Shown piece after piece: positions 47,235 through 55,681 of a stretch of DNA of 64,000 bases. The stretch is from Roseimaritima sediminicola (GTDB lineage: Bacteria; Planctomycetota; Planctomycetia; Pirellulales; Pirellulaceae), in NCBI RefSeq assembly GCF_009618275.1, contig NZ_WIAD01000013.1, forward strand, positions 45,852 to 109,851. Direction: 5' to 3'. The position numbers and the translations under genes were made by a program. The notes under the pieces were generated by a model. That model did not search any database, was not told the origin of the DNA, and saw only the letters and a list, made by a program, of their open reading frames with translations. The first letter of the stretch is position 1. Each line of letters starts with the position of its first letter.

Positions 47235-47471
47235 TCAGCCAGCGACCGCTCGATCGACGGGAGCCGGCGAAGCCGCCCGCCGCGGTCGGGCGTACTGGAA
47301 TTGCGAGGCCCGGTGCTGGGATTCGGTAGCTGGGGCGCCGGACGGATCGGAGCCGGCGCCGCTGGCAGGAGGCACCTCGTCTTCACCCAGTTCGCTCTGT
47401 TCCACCCGGCTGACGCCTACCAACGGATAGGAAACGCCATGGTTGGTTTGAATCAGTGTCGTCGTTTGCAT
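47235..47471 (-). CDS. Possible small protein
   Basis: A 78-residue frame from the ATG at 47471. It begins MQTTTLIQTNHGVSYPLVGV and then becomes Ser/Ala/Pro-rich. A weak AAGAAGAG sits 11-18 nt upstream. It lies 47 nt before the DUF1206 gene on the same strand, so it may lead that operon. No family recognised; composition alone does not prove it is translated. Confidence 0.42.
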   Translation of the reverse strand: MQTTTLIQTNHGVSYPLVGVSRVEQSELGEDEVPPASGAGSDPSGAPATESQHRASQFQYARPRRAASPAPVDRAVAG

Positions 47472-47714
47472 CGAAATATCAGCTCTTCTTAGAGATACAG
47501 GTAACATGCGTTCGTTTCGCCTCGCGGAGGCGAGCAATTGGATTTACAGCTGGTGCAAGCGGCATGCCAAGCCGTGCGATTGTCCGGGATTGGGTTGGCA
47601 TAGGATTCGCATCACACCCCGCTCGGTTTTGGGCCCGCTCCGTTTCTGGCCCGCTCCGTTTCTGGCCCACCCAGCCACTGCTGCTGCCATCTGTATCGCC
47701 GCGTTCCGATCGCG

Positions 47715-48557
47715 GTGCGTTTTCTGCAATCATTCGCCGGTGTCACCTTGAACCTGCCCGCCAATTCCGACGGCCCGATCCCCACGACGGACGGCGTAGA
47801 CCCTACGACGGACGGCGTAGACCCCACGACGGACGGCCTAAACGATGGCATCGAAGAACATCGCTGGCCGGCCTACGGCGTCCACGTTCTGACCGCTTCG
47901 GGGATCGTGCCGGCCGCGTTGGCGATGGCGGAGATCGCTTCCCCGGACTGCGATCCGCGGTGGGTGTTCGTGTATCTGTTATTGACCACGCTTATCGATG
48001 CGGTCGACGGACCGCTGGCGCGGCGATACCACGTCAAACGATATGCGCGGGCGATCGATGGTCGCACGATCGACGATCTGCTGGATTACCTGACGTTTGC
48101 TTTTATTCCGCTGATGCTGGTTTGGCGGATGGGGTGGTTGCCGGAAGGGTGGGGTTGGACCGTGTCGGTGGCGATGGGGGCCAGCCTGTTCGGGTTCGCC
48201 CATCGCGAAGCCAAGGACGAGCGCGGCGGTTTTTTTCGAGGCTTTCCCTCGTACTGGAACATCTTTGCGTTCTACGCCGGTTTGTTGTTTGCTGCGGCAG
48301 GGCCGTGGCCGGTCGCGGCGTTGATGGCCGTCCTGGCGGTAGCCACGGTGCTGCCGATCCGTTTTATTTACCCCAACCTGGCTCCGCCGCCTTGGCGAAC
48401 GTGGCTGCTGGGCGGCGCGGCGGTCTGGTCGTTGTTGATGCTGGCGATGTTGTGGCCCTACCCGGACCCGCCGCCGTCTCTGACGCTGGTCTCGCTGGTG
48501 TATCCGGCGCTGTACGTCGCGGCCAGCATCTGGTTGGCTCGCCGACGCCCGGTCTGA
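47715..48557 (+). CDS. CDP-alcohol phosphatidyltransferase (phosphatidylcholine synthase-like)
   Basis: A 280-residue membrane enzyme. The CDP-alcohol phosphotransferase signature D-x2-D-G-x2-A-R...G-x3-D-x3-D is complete in DAVDGPLAR and DGRTIDDLLD. FGFAHREAKDERGGFFRGFPSYWN resembles the segment that follows in bacterial phosphatidylcholine synthase (Pcs), which joins CDP-diacylglycerol and choline. There are about seven hydrophobic segments. The N-terminus contains three copies of TTDGVDP, encoded by 21-bp repeats (47777-47840). The start is GTG; the repeat-bearing leader may be dispensable. It converges on an App1-type phosphatase gene, 1 nt away. Confidence 0.82.
   Translation: MRFLQSFAGVTLNLPANSDGPIPTTDGVDPTTDGVDPTTDGLNDGIEEHRWPAYGVHVLTASGIVPAALAMAEIASPDCDPRWVFVYLLLTTLIDAVDGPLARRYHVKRYARAIDGRTIDDLLDYLTFAFIPLMLVWRMGWLPEGWGWTVSVAMGASLFGFAHREAKDERGGFFRGFPSYWNIFAFYAGLLFAAAGPWPVAALMAVLAVATVLPIRFIYPNLAPPPWRTWLLGGAAVWSLLMLAMLWPYPDPPPSLTLVSLVYPALYVAASIWLARRRPV
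47777..47840. repeat. Three-copy 21-bp in-frame repeat
   Basis: Copies of CCCACGACGGACGGCGTAGA follow one another with one or two substitutions each and encode TTDGVDP/TTDGLND. Just upstream, at about 47622-47672, GCCCGCTCCGTTTCTG recurs two to three times in non-coding DNA. Confidence 0.8.
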
Positions 48558-48558
48558 C

Positions 48559-49743
48559 TTACACCAGACCGGCTTTGCGCTGCTTGTCGCGATGGGTCGC
48601 TTTGACGATGGCTTCCTTGGCCGAGGTGGGCAGCAAGCCGTGCTGGCAAGCCAGTTCCGCGACCGCGATGCTGTCCCGGACCAAGTGCATCGGTACGCCC
48701 GCGGCTTCGCTGCGGCGGACGTGACGGGCGACCTTTTCGTCGTGGACGCTGTCCTCGGCGGGGTCGATGTCGCGGATGAAGATGGCTTTGATCCGCGACG
48801 GATGCGCTTCGGCCAGCAGGGAATACAGCCGTGCGTCTTCCTGTCCCGAGTCGCCAAAGAGCACAAACGGCAAACCTTCGAAGCGCTCGACCAGCTCCTT
48901 GGCCTTGTGCAATTTATGTTCGTGGCCCGCTTTTAAGAATTTGTTCTGGTCGAAACCCAGGTCGCGGAGCAGCAGCGGCCCGTGGGGGATGGCGTTGAGT
49001 TCCAGGAAATCTTCCAGCAGGTCGTACAGGTTCCAAGGCGAACTGGAGATGTAGAAGATGGGGTTCCGCGGCGGGTCGTGCAGATGACCGCCGTGCTGCA
49101 GCGACTCGTACAACCCGGCCACGCCTTCGAGCGGAGCTCGCGTGCGGGCGTTGGCGAAGAACGTCAACTTGGCCATCGTCGTCAGGTCGGTCGCTCCGGT
49201 GTGCAGGATCGTGTCGTCGACATCGCTGATGACCGCGTACTGCGCCCCGCCGGAGACCTGCAGGAAGGGGGCCGTCGTATCGGTCCCGGAGACCGGTTGA
49301 CCGTCGTGGTCGATGATGCACAGCTGCGCCGAGGACCAGAACAGGTTTTCCGAAAGCGGCTGGTCGCACGGCAAGTCCAAATGAAAATAGCCTTCGGCAT
49401 CGCTGACTGCCGTGGCCGTGGCCGAACCCAGGGCCGCCCTGATTCGCACCCCCGGGACTTCATCGCTGGCGAATCGCTGCACCGTATTGCTGAGGTTGTG
49501 CCACCACTGGTCGTTCTGGAAATCCGGGTTCAGCGGTGGATTGGTCAGGATCCGCCCGTGGACGCGGACCGCGTCGCCCGAGCGGTATCCACGATAGGCC
49601 TGGATCTTGGGTTTGCCGCTGCGGCCGAGGCGTTTGCGCAAGCGGCGCATGCCTGCATCGGCAACGTCGTCAACCGACGAAGCGGCTCGGGTAACCCAGG
49701 ATTTCAATTCGTTTCGCCAGGATTCGGTTGTGGTTTCCGGCAT
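48559..49743 (-). CDS. App1/DUF2183 phosphatidate phosphatase-like protein
   Basis: A 394-residue protein. An N-terminal beta-sandwich (about 45-165, RGYRSGDAVRVHGRILTNP) precedes the DUF2183 catalytic domain. YAVISDVDDTILHTG has the HAD-like DxDxT nucleophile. FYISSSPWNLYDLLEDFL and VLFGDSGQEDARLY complete the active site. Yeast App1 dephosphorylates phosphatidic acid to diacylglycerol. Bacterial homologues are common but little tested. Convergent neighbour to the Pcs-like gene; both act on phospholipid head-group metabolism. No signal peptide. Confidence 0.87.
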   Translation of the reverse strand: MPETTTESWRNELKSWVTRAASSVDDVADAGMRRLRKRLGRSGKPKIQAYRGYRSGDAVRVHGRILTNPPLNPDFQNDQWWHNLSNTVQRFASDEVPGVRIRAALGSATATAVSDAEGYFHLDLPCDQPLSENLFWSSAQLCIIDHDGQPVSGTDTTAPFLQVSGGAQYAVISDVDDTILHTGATDLTTMAKLTFFANARTRAPLEGVAGLYESLQHGGHLHDPPRNPIFYISSSPWNLYDLLEDFLELNAIPHGPLLLRDLGFDQNKFLKAGHEHKLHKAKELVERFEGLPFVLFGDSGQEDARLYSLLAEAHPSRIKAIFIRDIDPAEDSVHDEKVARHVRRSEAAGVPMHLVRDSIAVAELACQHGLLPTSAKEAIVKATHRDKQRKAGLV

Positions 49744-49767
49744 GGTTGATCCTGTCTTCGGAGGGAA

Positions 49768-50580
49768 TTATTGCTTCACAGGGGAGGATTCGGTCGCTTC
49801 GGATTCCGCCTGTTCCAGCCCCTGGTCGGTGACGTGGTAGGTGGCGCTCTGGTTGACCCGCACCGAAGCTTCCCGGTCGACGATCGAGATCTCGGTAGGG
49901 AAGCAGCGGGAGAGCGTCAGAATCATGCGTGGTCGAAGCTCCACTTCGTCCTGTTGGTCATCGGCTCGAAAGCGAACGGTTTGCGTCTGACCCGTTTGAT
50001 TCATCAGCTTCACTCGAAACGCGGCCGACTTGGGGCGGCCGAACAGCTGGACGGCGTAGAACGTGGTGCCGTCTTCGGAGGCCACCGCCACGCCGGTGTG
50101 GGTCGAGTAGTCGGCCAGCATGTTCTTGCGGTGTGGGGGCGAATCGATCCAGCCCTGGACGAACACCTCGGTCAACGAATCCACACTGACTTCGCCCGTG
50201 TTGGTGCGATAGGCGATATTCTCGCGCACCACACAGTAATCGTACCCGGCCGCTTCGGCTCGCTGAGCCGGAGTTCGGTCGTCGGCGCGATGGCCGTACT
50301 GATCGGTTTCCGCCATGAACTGGGCGAAACGCTCGGCTGCTTGGGTCAGCGAGGCTTCGCTCTCAAGTGGCGGCAGGTCTTTCGACTGCCGAAACTCATT
50401 GGTCTGGCGGATGATCGCGTCGACCACCTCCGGCAGGTCCGGCCGCGCCGGAGACTGAGCCAGCCCGGTGGAAGCCGTGGCGAGGCAGATGGCTGCGCCG
50501 AGTAACATCCCGGCAGCCGTGCTGAACAACCGGCCGGGGAACCATTGGTGAAAAGAAGATCGCACAGCGAGCGTGGGCAT
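49768..50580 (-). CDS. Secreted CAP-domain protein
   Basis: A 270-residue protein with a signal peptide (hydrophobic about 20-40, ending STGLAQ). A CAP/SCP-PR1 domain spans about 50-185: TNEFRQSKDLPPLE, GHRADDRTPAQRAEAAGY, ENIAYRTNTGE, and WIDSPPHRKNMLADYSTHTG carrying the conserved His. Bacterial CAP proteins are extracellular and of unsettled function (lipid binding or peptidase). A C-terminal beta-rich domain of about 85 residues follows. The gene lies 24 nt downstream of the App1-like gene's start, on the same strand. Confidence 0.88.
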   Translation of the reverse strand: MPTLAVRSSFHQWFPGRLFSTAAGMLLGAAICLATASTGLAQSPARPDLPEVVDAIIRQTNEFRQSKDLPPLESEASLTQAAERFAQFMAETDQYGHRADDRTPAQRAEAAGYDYCVVRENIAYRTNTGEVSVDSLTEVFVQGWIDSPPHRKNMLADYSTHTGVAVASEDGTTFYAVQLFGRPKSAAFRVKLMNQTGQTQTVRFRADDQQDEVELRPRMILTLSRCFPTEISIVDREASVRVNQSATYHVTDQGLEQAESEATESSPVKQ

Positions 50581-50739
50581 CGATCGGACCGAGGGGCTAG
50601 AGCAGCAAAGAAGAACGGCAACGTGTCATCGCCTCGCTGGTGCCGAAGCGGTGCCGAACCAGGTAGCGAAGCGACGATCGTTTGCGGAGCAACAATCGTG
50701 CCGCTGCGCGGGGGCTCGGCCCCGCGGCCACGCAAGTGC

Positions 50740-50815
50740 CCCTTCCGGTGGGATAGCGCCCTTCCGGCGGGATAGCGCCCTTCCGGCGGGATAGCGCCCT
50801 TCCGGTGGAACTGCG
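50740..50815. repeat. Four-copy 19-bp intergenic tandem repeat
   Basis: CCCTTCCGGYGGGATAGCG begins at 50740, 50759, 50778 and 50797, the last copy partial. It lies in the 385-nt gap between the CAP gene and the acidic lipoprotein gene, which holds no supportable gene. A period of 19 is not a coding multiple. The only other structure there is a GC-rich stem near 50701-50725. Confidence 0.85.
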
Positions 50816-50965
50816 GCCGGCGGTCCGGGGAAGAAGCCCGGCGACCCGCCGCGCTCGCGGCTTTGGTACAGTAATTGCTCAAGTTCCCTGGTATTGGCGG
50901 CTTTGCCTTTCCTTCAAGCCTGTCTCGCGATCCGCCATTGTGAGGCATACCCCGAGAGAATCCAA

Positions 50966-51247
50966 ATGAAACGTAACATCACCAAAACCCTGCTGGTTAG
51001 CTTTTGTTCGACGGCACTGGTCTTCGCGACCGTCGGCTGCGACGTGGACCAGACTCGCGAAGGTGAACTGCCCAACGTCGATGTCGACGTCGAAGGCGAT
51101 CCGGGCCAAATGCCGGCCTACGATGTCGAAGGCCCAGATGTGGATGTGAACATGGAAGAGAAACAGGTGGAAGTGCCCGATGTGGACGTGCAGATGGAAG
51201 AAAAGACCATCGAAACGCCCAATGTCGATGTCGACGTTCCCGAATAA
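50966..51247 (+). CDS. Small acidic lipoprotein with V-D-V repeats
   Basis: A 93-residue protein from the ATG at 50966; a 24-codon upstream extension is rejected because it would hide the signal. MKRNITKTLLVSFCSTALVF then ATVGC gives a lipobox-type cleavage site with Cys about 24. The mature part is short-period repetitive: VDVDVEGD, PDVDVNMEEKQVEV, PDVDVQMEEKTIET, NVDVDVPE, highly acidic. An extended beta or metal-binding (calcium) surface is possible. No family recognised. A strong terminator follows. Confidence 0.8.
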   Translation: MKRNITKTLLVSFCSTALVFATVGCDVDQTREGELPNVDVDVEGDPGQMPAYDVEGPDVDVNMEEKQVEVPDVDVQMEEKTIETPNVDVDVPE

Positions 51248-51278
51248 TGGGCTTCGCAAGCCTTGGAATAATACGCAG

Positions 51279-51316
51279 AACCTCACCGAAGCCTTCGTGG
51301 CCGGTGGGGTTTTTTA
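51279..51316 (+). terminator. Rho-independent terminator
   Basis: AACCTCACCG (51279-51288) pairs with CGGTGGGGTT (51302-51311) with one G-U wobble, followed by a run of T. It closes the acidic lipoprotein transcript and separates it from the PfpI gene. The rest of this 310-nt gap has only a short repeat, CCGTTCGACCACGAC, in three tandem copies near 51499-51544. Confidence 0.85.
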
Positions 51317-51557
51317 TTTCGCTCCTCTGGCGAAAACCCATCCGTGTGCCGGCGCGGAAGCGGTTTGCGTGAGCGGTTCCCAAACGCTTGGGCGAACCCC
51401 GACGTGATCGGCGGGGTGTGGCACGCAAATCGCACATGTTGTGGTCACAGTCGACTCCGGCACACTCGCTGGGGGAGCGAACGCCGTCTGCCGACACCCG
51501 TTCGGCCACGACCCGTTCGACCACGACCCGTTCAACCACGACAAGGAGACCATCCGA

Positions 51558-52127
51558 ATGAGCCAACAAGACACGCTGAAAAACAAAACCATCGCCTTTC
51601 TCGTCACCGACGGCTTCGAGCAGGTCGAATTCACCGAGCCCTGGAAGGCGATCAAGCAGGCCGGTGCCCAGGTGCACTTGGTGTCTCTGGAAAAGGGCAA
51701 AGTCCAGGGAGTGCATCACGACGAAAAGGGGGATCAGTTCGACGTCGACAAAGTGGTCGGTGAGGTTTCGGCCGAACAGTACGATGGTCTGGTCCTGCCC
51801 GGTGGCGTCTTCAATCCCGATGCCCTGCGGATGAACGACGAAGCCGTGGATTTTGTCCGCGACTTTTTTAAACAGCACAAACCCGTGGCCGCCATCTGTC
51901 ATGGCCCCTGGGTATTGATCGAAGCCGGAGTGGTGGAAGGACGGCGGATGACCAGTTGGCCCAGCCTCAAGACCGACCTGAAAAATGCCGGCGCCCACTG
52001 GGTGGACGAAGAATGCGTCTGCGACGAAGGACTGGTCACCAGTCGGCGGCCCGACGACCTGCCGGCGTTCTGTGCGAAAGCCGTCGAGGAGTTCGCCGAA
52101 GGCAAACACGCCGACCAAACGGTGTGA
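51558..52127 (+). CDS. DJ-1/PfpI family protein
   Basis: A 189-residue protein from the ATG at 51558, with AAGGAG 9 nt before it. KTIAFLVTDGFEQVEFTEP supplies the conserved Glu, and AAICHGPWVLIEAG the nucleophilic Cys with its neighbouring His. This is the PfpI/YhbO subgroup, described as glyoxalase, deglycase or protease; the true activity is disputed. The length is normal. The leader contains a three-copy CCGTTCGACCACGA repeat. It converges on the GH32-like gene with 7 nt between stops. Confidence 0.9.
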   Translation: MSQQDTLKNKTIAFLVTDGFEQVEFTEPWKAIKQAGAQVHLVSLEKGKVQGVHHDEKGDQFDVDKVVGEVSAEQYDGLVLPGGVFNPDALRMNDEAVDFVRDFFKQHKPVAAICHGPWVLIEAGVVEGRRMTSWPSLKTDLKNAGAHWVDEECVCDEGLVTSRRPDDLPAFCAKAVEEFAEGKHADQTV

Positions 52128-52134
52128 ACCGCGG

Positions 52135-53694
52135 CTAGCCGTTCGCCAGGTGTTCGTCGCTCTGGATCGGCGAAGCCATTTCGCGGAGCCGTACGTTCGA
52201 CGCGACGGCGGTTCCGCTTTCCACGCTGATGCCTACCGCACCGCAGCGAAATTCCTGATCCGCCAACGTCAGCACCACGCACTGCTCGACGCTCAGTTCC
52301 AGGTAACTGCCGTAGGCAATCAGCTGCAGTTCCGCCTTGGCATCGGGACTGGCTCGCCAGTAACCGGACTGCAGGCTGCGAAACTGCATCATGTTCTCGC
52401 CGCTGCCGTCCGGGCCGGTACCCCAGGCGCGGGCCTGGGCGACGCCTTTAAACAGATCCAGCGAGAAGTAGTACCCGTCGTGGGTCTCGCGATTGACGCG
52501 AAACACCAACCCACACTTTCCATCGGTCCGCATCTGCAGCGTCAGGTTGAATTTGAAACAGTCCAGGTCTTCGTCGAAGGCGAACACCTGAAAGCCCGCA
52601 TGGTTGGTCAGTTCCAGACAACCGTCGCGGAGGATCACACAGTTGCCGTCGGCCGAATCCTTGATCGGGCAAACCTGATGCGGGTCGAGAGCATGCCCCT
52701 TCAGGTCCTGAAAACCTTCGAAGGAGCGGACCGCCAAGTGGCCATTGTCCAGCCGTTCGATCCGCTTGGGCGGTGGCATCAAATTCATCGCCGTGCGATC
52801 CGGCCCGCCGGGGGTGTAGAAACTGAACAGCAACCAGCCCTTGTCGTCGTGGCAGATCCGTCCGGCATAGTTGCCGCCGGGCAGCAACACGTTGTCGGAG
52901 TAGCTGTGCCACGGCAAGTCGACTTCGGTGGTGTGCCAGTAACGAACCTTGGCGTCCTCGCGAATGCTGCCGACTAGGTAATAGTCACCATCGATGCGTA
53001 TCAGGTTGGGAACCTCGACGTCGTCGTACAAACCGGGGTGGTGCAGGGGAGGCAGCGAGGAAAAATGACCCGGTTCGGTTTCTTCCATCACGGCCACACA
53101 GCCGCGTCGTACCACCGGACCTTGGTTCACGCGGCCGGCGGCCAACAGAAAACCGCGGCCGTTGTCGCGATAGTAAAAGGGGTCTCGAAACGATACCCAG
53201 TGGCGGCCCTCGTCGGTGCTGGATTCGTAGTACGCGGGATCGGGCTCCAGCGGAAAGCAACTGTCCGGGTCGTAGGCGAACGGCGGCTGAGGCGGCCGGC
53301 CGGGCAAGTCGTACGGCAGTTCACTGCGGCGGTCGACCCAGCGGACCGCGACCTTCTTCCAGCGATACAAATCGTTGCTCTCGGCCAACCCGATCCGCTG
53401 CTTCTTGCCGTGATCGCGGCGCGACAGCCCGGTGTAAAACATCCGCCACCAACCCTTGCGGAAGGGATCCTCGGTGACGTGCGTGGTCCACAGCATCGAA
53501 TCGTCGAAAGAACCCGGGTCGCCCAGGTGCAGGGCGTTCTCAACCCGCCGCCAACTGAAGCAATCGTTGCTGACCGCATGGGCGACGAAGTCGTGGTTGG
53601 GCAGCACGAGATGGAACAGGTGGTAAATGCCATCGTGAAAATAGACATCGACATCGCCGAGCGTCTTGCGGCCGCCGGTGGATTCCGAGTACAT
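52135..53694 (-). CDS. GH32-like five-bladed propeller glycosidase
   Basis: A 519-residue protein from the ATG at 53694; an upstream ATG (53760) would add 22 residues and neither has a good ribosome site. DVDVYFHDGIYHLFHLVLPN resembles the GH32 opening in which an Asp serves as nucleophile. VSFRDPFYYRDNGRG holds a RDP motif and VEVPNLIRIDGDYYLV a candidate acid Glu. The C-terminal third is a beta-sandwich (LELTNHAGFQVFAFDEDL). It acts on fructan- or other beta-linked saccharides by family logic; specificity unknown. No signal peptide, so it is probably intracellular. Confidence 0.78.
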   Translation of the reverse strand: MYSESTGGRKTLGDVDVYFHDGIYHLFHLVLPNHDFVAHAVSNDCFSWRRVENALHLGDPGSFDDSMLWTTHVTEDPFRKGWWRMFYTGLSRRDHGKKQRIGLAESNDLYRWKKVAVRWVDRRSELPYDLPGRPPQPPFAYDPDSCFPLEPDPAYYESSTDEGRHWVSFRDPFYYRDNGRGFLLAAGRVNQGPVVRRGCVAVMEETEPGHFSSLPPLHHPGLYDDVEVPNLIRIDGDYYLVGSIREDAKVRYWHTTEVDLPWHSYSDNVLLPGGNYAGRICHDDKGWLLFSFYTPGGPDRTAMNLMPPPKRIERLDNGHLAVRSFEGFQDLKGHALDPHQVCPIKDSADGNCVILRDGCLELTNHAGFQVFAFDEDLDCFKFNLTLQMRTDGKCGLVFRVNRETHDGYYFSLDLFKGVAQARAWGTGPDGSGENMMQFRSLQSGYWRASPDAKAELQLIAYGSYLELSVEQCVVLTLADQEFRCGAVGISVESGTAVASNVRLREMASPIQSDEHLANG

Positions 53695-53772
53695 GGCGCG
53701 GTGGTGCGAAAAAGGAGGAGCAGATAAGGAAGCGGGACTCCCGCACGTGCGAAGTCGCACGGTGCGGTAGCG

Positions 53773-54984
53773 TTACGTTCGATCTTCGCGGTCGAGTGTG
53801 GTGGACGCGTCGGACCCGTCGGACGCGTCGGGCGCGTCGGACCCGTCGGACGTGTCAGGAATGTCGGACCCGTCGGGCGTGCCTGGGGTGTCGGACCCGT
53901 CGGGCATGTTGGACGGGTTGGACGGGGACCGATCGGTTATCTTCAGCCCCTGTTTCTTGGCGCGATCCTCCCAGCGTTGGCGAGCGACTTTTTGCATGTC
54001 CGCATGGGCGTCATGTTCGTCGATGATCTCCATGCCCAGCAGGGTTTCGACGATGTCCTCCAGGGTAACGATGCCTTCCATGCCGCCATAATCGTCGGTC
54101 ACCATGGCGATGTGTTCGCGTTGGTTCAGGAGGACTTCGAAGGCGGTGGCGATCGAGTCGTTTTCGCGGAGGGCGCTGATCGGCCGAGCCAGTTCGCCCA
54201 GCGTCTTCTGGTCGTCGCCCGACAACGTGGTCACCAAGCAGTCGCTCTTGAGAACAAAGCCGCGGATCTGATCCAGGGAACCGTCGTAGACGGGGATGCG
54301 AGAAACCGGCAGGGTGGAAAGCCGCTCGCTGAACTCTGCCAGCGTCAGGGTCTGGTCGGCCGCGATCACCACCGTTCGGGGTGTCATCACGTCTTCGACC
54401 AAGATCGAATCCAACTGCAACAGGTTTCGCATCACTCGCGATTCCCTCGCCTTGAGGATCCCTTGTTGGCTGCCCAGTTCGGTCATCGCCGCCACTTCCG
54501 CTCGGGTAACCAGCTGTCCATGTTGGCCGCTGGACAGCAGCCGCGTGAGCACCTCGCTGAGCCAGACCAGGGGCAACATCAGATACACCAGGCCCTCCAC
54601 CAAGACGGCCACCGGCGCGGCCAAGCGTCGCCAGTGCAGGGCACCGATGGTTTTGGGAATGATCTCGCTGAGCACCAGGATCAACAACGTCAGGACCGCG
54701 CTGGTCACCCCCACGTATCCGCTGCCCCAGACCTTCGCCGCCTGCGCTCCAACGCCCGCCGCACCGACCGTGTGGGCGATCGTGTTCAGGCTGAGGATCG
54801 CCGCCAAGGGGCGGTCGATGTTCTCCTTCAAGCGAATGATCCGATTGGCCGAGCGTGTCGGGTCCCGCCGCCGCTCGGCCAGATAGCTGGGCGTGATCGA
54901 CAACAAGACCGCTTCGGCGATCGAGCACAAGAAAGAAAACCCAATGGCGATCAGAAGGTAAATGACGAGCAGTACTTCGTCCAA
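53773..54984 (-). CDS. CNNM/CorC-type membrane protein with CBS pair
   Basis: A 403-residue protein. Four hydrophobic segments in the first 150 residues form the CNNM/DUF21 domain (LLIAIGFSFLCSIAEAVLLS, SEIIPKTIGALHW). A CBS pair follows: VEDVMTPRTVVIAADQTL and FVLKSDCLV, then HIAMVTDDYGGMEGIVTLED. The family includes Mg2+/Co2+ efflux-related proteins and 'hemolysin C' homologues. The last 55 residues are a low-complexity Asp/Ser/Pro/Gly tail of DGSDxPD-type units. The C-terminal transporter-associated domain of CorC is absent. Confidence 0.9.
   Translation of the reverse strand: MDEVLLVIYLLIAIGFSFLCSIAEAVLLSITPSYLAERRRDPTRSANRIIRLKENIDRPLAAILSLNTIAHTVGAAGVGAQAAKVWGSGYVGVTSAVLTLLILVLSEIIPKTIGALHWRRLAAPVAVLVEGLVYLMLPLVWLSEVLTRLLSSGQHGQLVTRAEVAAMTELGSQQGILKARESRVMRNLLQLDSILVEDVMTPRTVVIAADQTLTLAEFSERLSTLPVSRIPVYDGSLDQIRGFVLKSDCLVTTLSGDDQKTLGELARPISALRENDSIATAFEVLLNQREHIAMVTDDYGGMEGIVTLEDIVETLLGMEIIDEHDAHADMQKVARQRWEDRAKKQGLKITDRSPSNPSNMPDGSDTPGTPDGSDIPDTSDGSDAPDASDGSDASTTLDREDRT
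53805..53915. repeat. In-frame repeats encoding an Asp/Ser/Pro tail
   Basis: GTCGGACCCGTCGG-like 9- to 18-bp units recur along the 3' end of the CNNM/CBS gene. They encode repeated DGSD and DTPD-type blocks. Frame-neutral, likely variable in length. Confidence 0.75.
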
Positions 54985-55074
54985 CGCGATGTCTCCGGCA
55001 GTGGTGGCGAGCTGTGCTGAGGATCTACAGAGAAACCGAAGAATCGATCTTCGTGGAAACGGGCAACTTCATCA

Positions 55075-55096
55075 TACCGGGAAATCTTTCCCGGTA
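55075..55096. other. Perfect dyad between the zinc-ribbon and CNNM genes
   Basis: TACCGGGAAA and TTTCCCGGTA around a 2-nt centre. It lies in the 157-nt gap downstream of the zinc-ribbon stop and upstream of the CNNM/CBS start. It could be an operator for the latter or a hairpin ending the former; without a T tract I cannot choose. Confidence 0.5.
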
Positions 55097-55141
55097 GACG
55101 CCGCAGTACCGCTCCTATCGGCATTTGGCGGCCCTGCACTT

Positions 55142-55381
55142 TTACTGGGGCGGTTCTTCCTTCTGGTCCGGACGCAACGTCGGCAGTTGTTCGTGCCGCG
55201 TCGGGGTGATCCCGCCGGGATGCTCCACGTAGATTTTCTCCCCGCATTTGGGGCAGGCGGGGCTGCGATCGTCGACCTCAAAGCCGCAGTTGGGGCAGGC
55301 CGTGTGGTTCAGGGGCACGTGTTGGTCCCGCTGGGGGCCGCGATCGGGCCGGGGCGTGGGTTGCGAAGGCGATTCGGACAT
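55142..55381 (-). CDS. Small zinc-ribbon protein
   Basis: A 79-residue protein with CPNCGFEV and CPKCGEKIYV spaced 14 residues apart, a four-cysteine zinc ribbon, flanked by polar Pro-rich tails. No catalytic domain. Such short proteins are usually adaptors or uncharacterised. It lies 157 nt upstream of the CNNM/CBS gene on the same strand. The 300-nt divergent gap on its other side contains a T/A run near 55480 and an 18-bp repeat. Confidence 0.78.
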   Translation of the reverse strand: MSESPSQPTPRPDRGPQRDQHVPLNHTACPNCGFEVDDRSPACPKCGEKIYVEHPGGITPTRHEQLPTLRPDQKEEPPQ

Positions 55382-55627
55382 GTCTTAACGCAGCAAAGAG
55401 GAAGGCGAAGGTTGAAAGCGATGTCCGGCTTTGTGAAGCAAGCTTTACGCCAGTTGCACTTCGATCGACTCAAATATCGCGTTTTTTTTTGTCGGCCGCT
55501 CCAGGCGTCGGGATCGGGCCGGGCCGCCGGGTGCGGCTTGCAGCAAACCTGGCCCGCGATTTGCTCGTCCTTGCCACTGCACGGGCGTGGTCGTTCTCGC
55601 CTGCCCTCGGTTTTTCCTCCCGCGATC

Positions 55628-55675
55628 CCTTCACGGTTCAAGCCCCTTTCACGGTTCAAGCCCCTTACACAGTTC
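55628..55675. repeat. 18-bp tandem repeat before DUF2945 gene
   Basis: CACGGTTCAAGCCCCTTT occurs twice in succession, with a third partial copy (CACAGTTCAG), ending just before the DUF2945 start. The surrounding gap (55382-55681) has nothing else I can name. Confidence 0.75.
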
Positions 55676-55681
55676 AGACGC

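Noticed and set aside
50740..50815. CRISPR array
   Set aside because: Tandem 19-bp units without spacers and no cas gene in the window.
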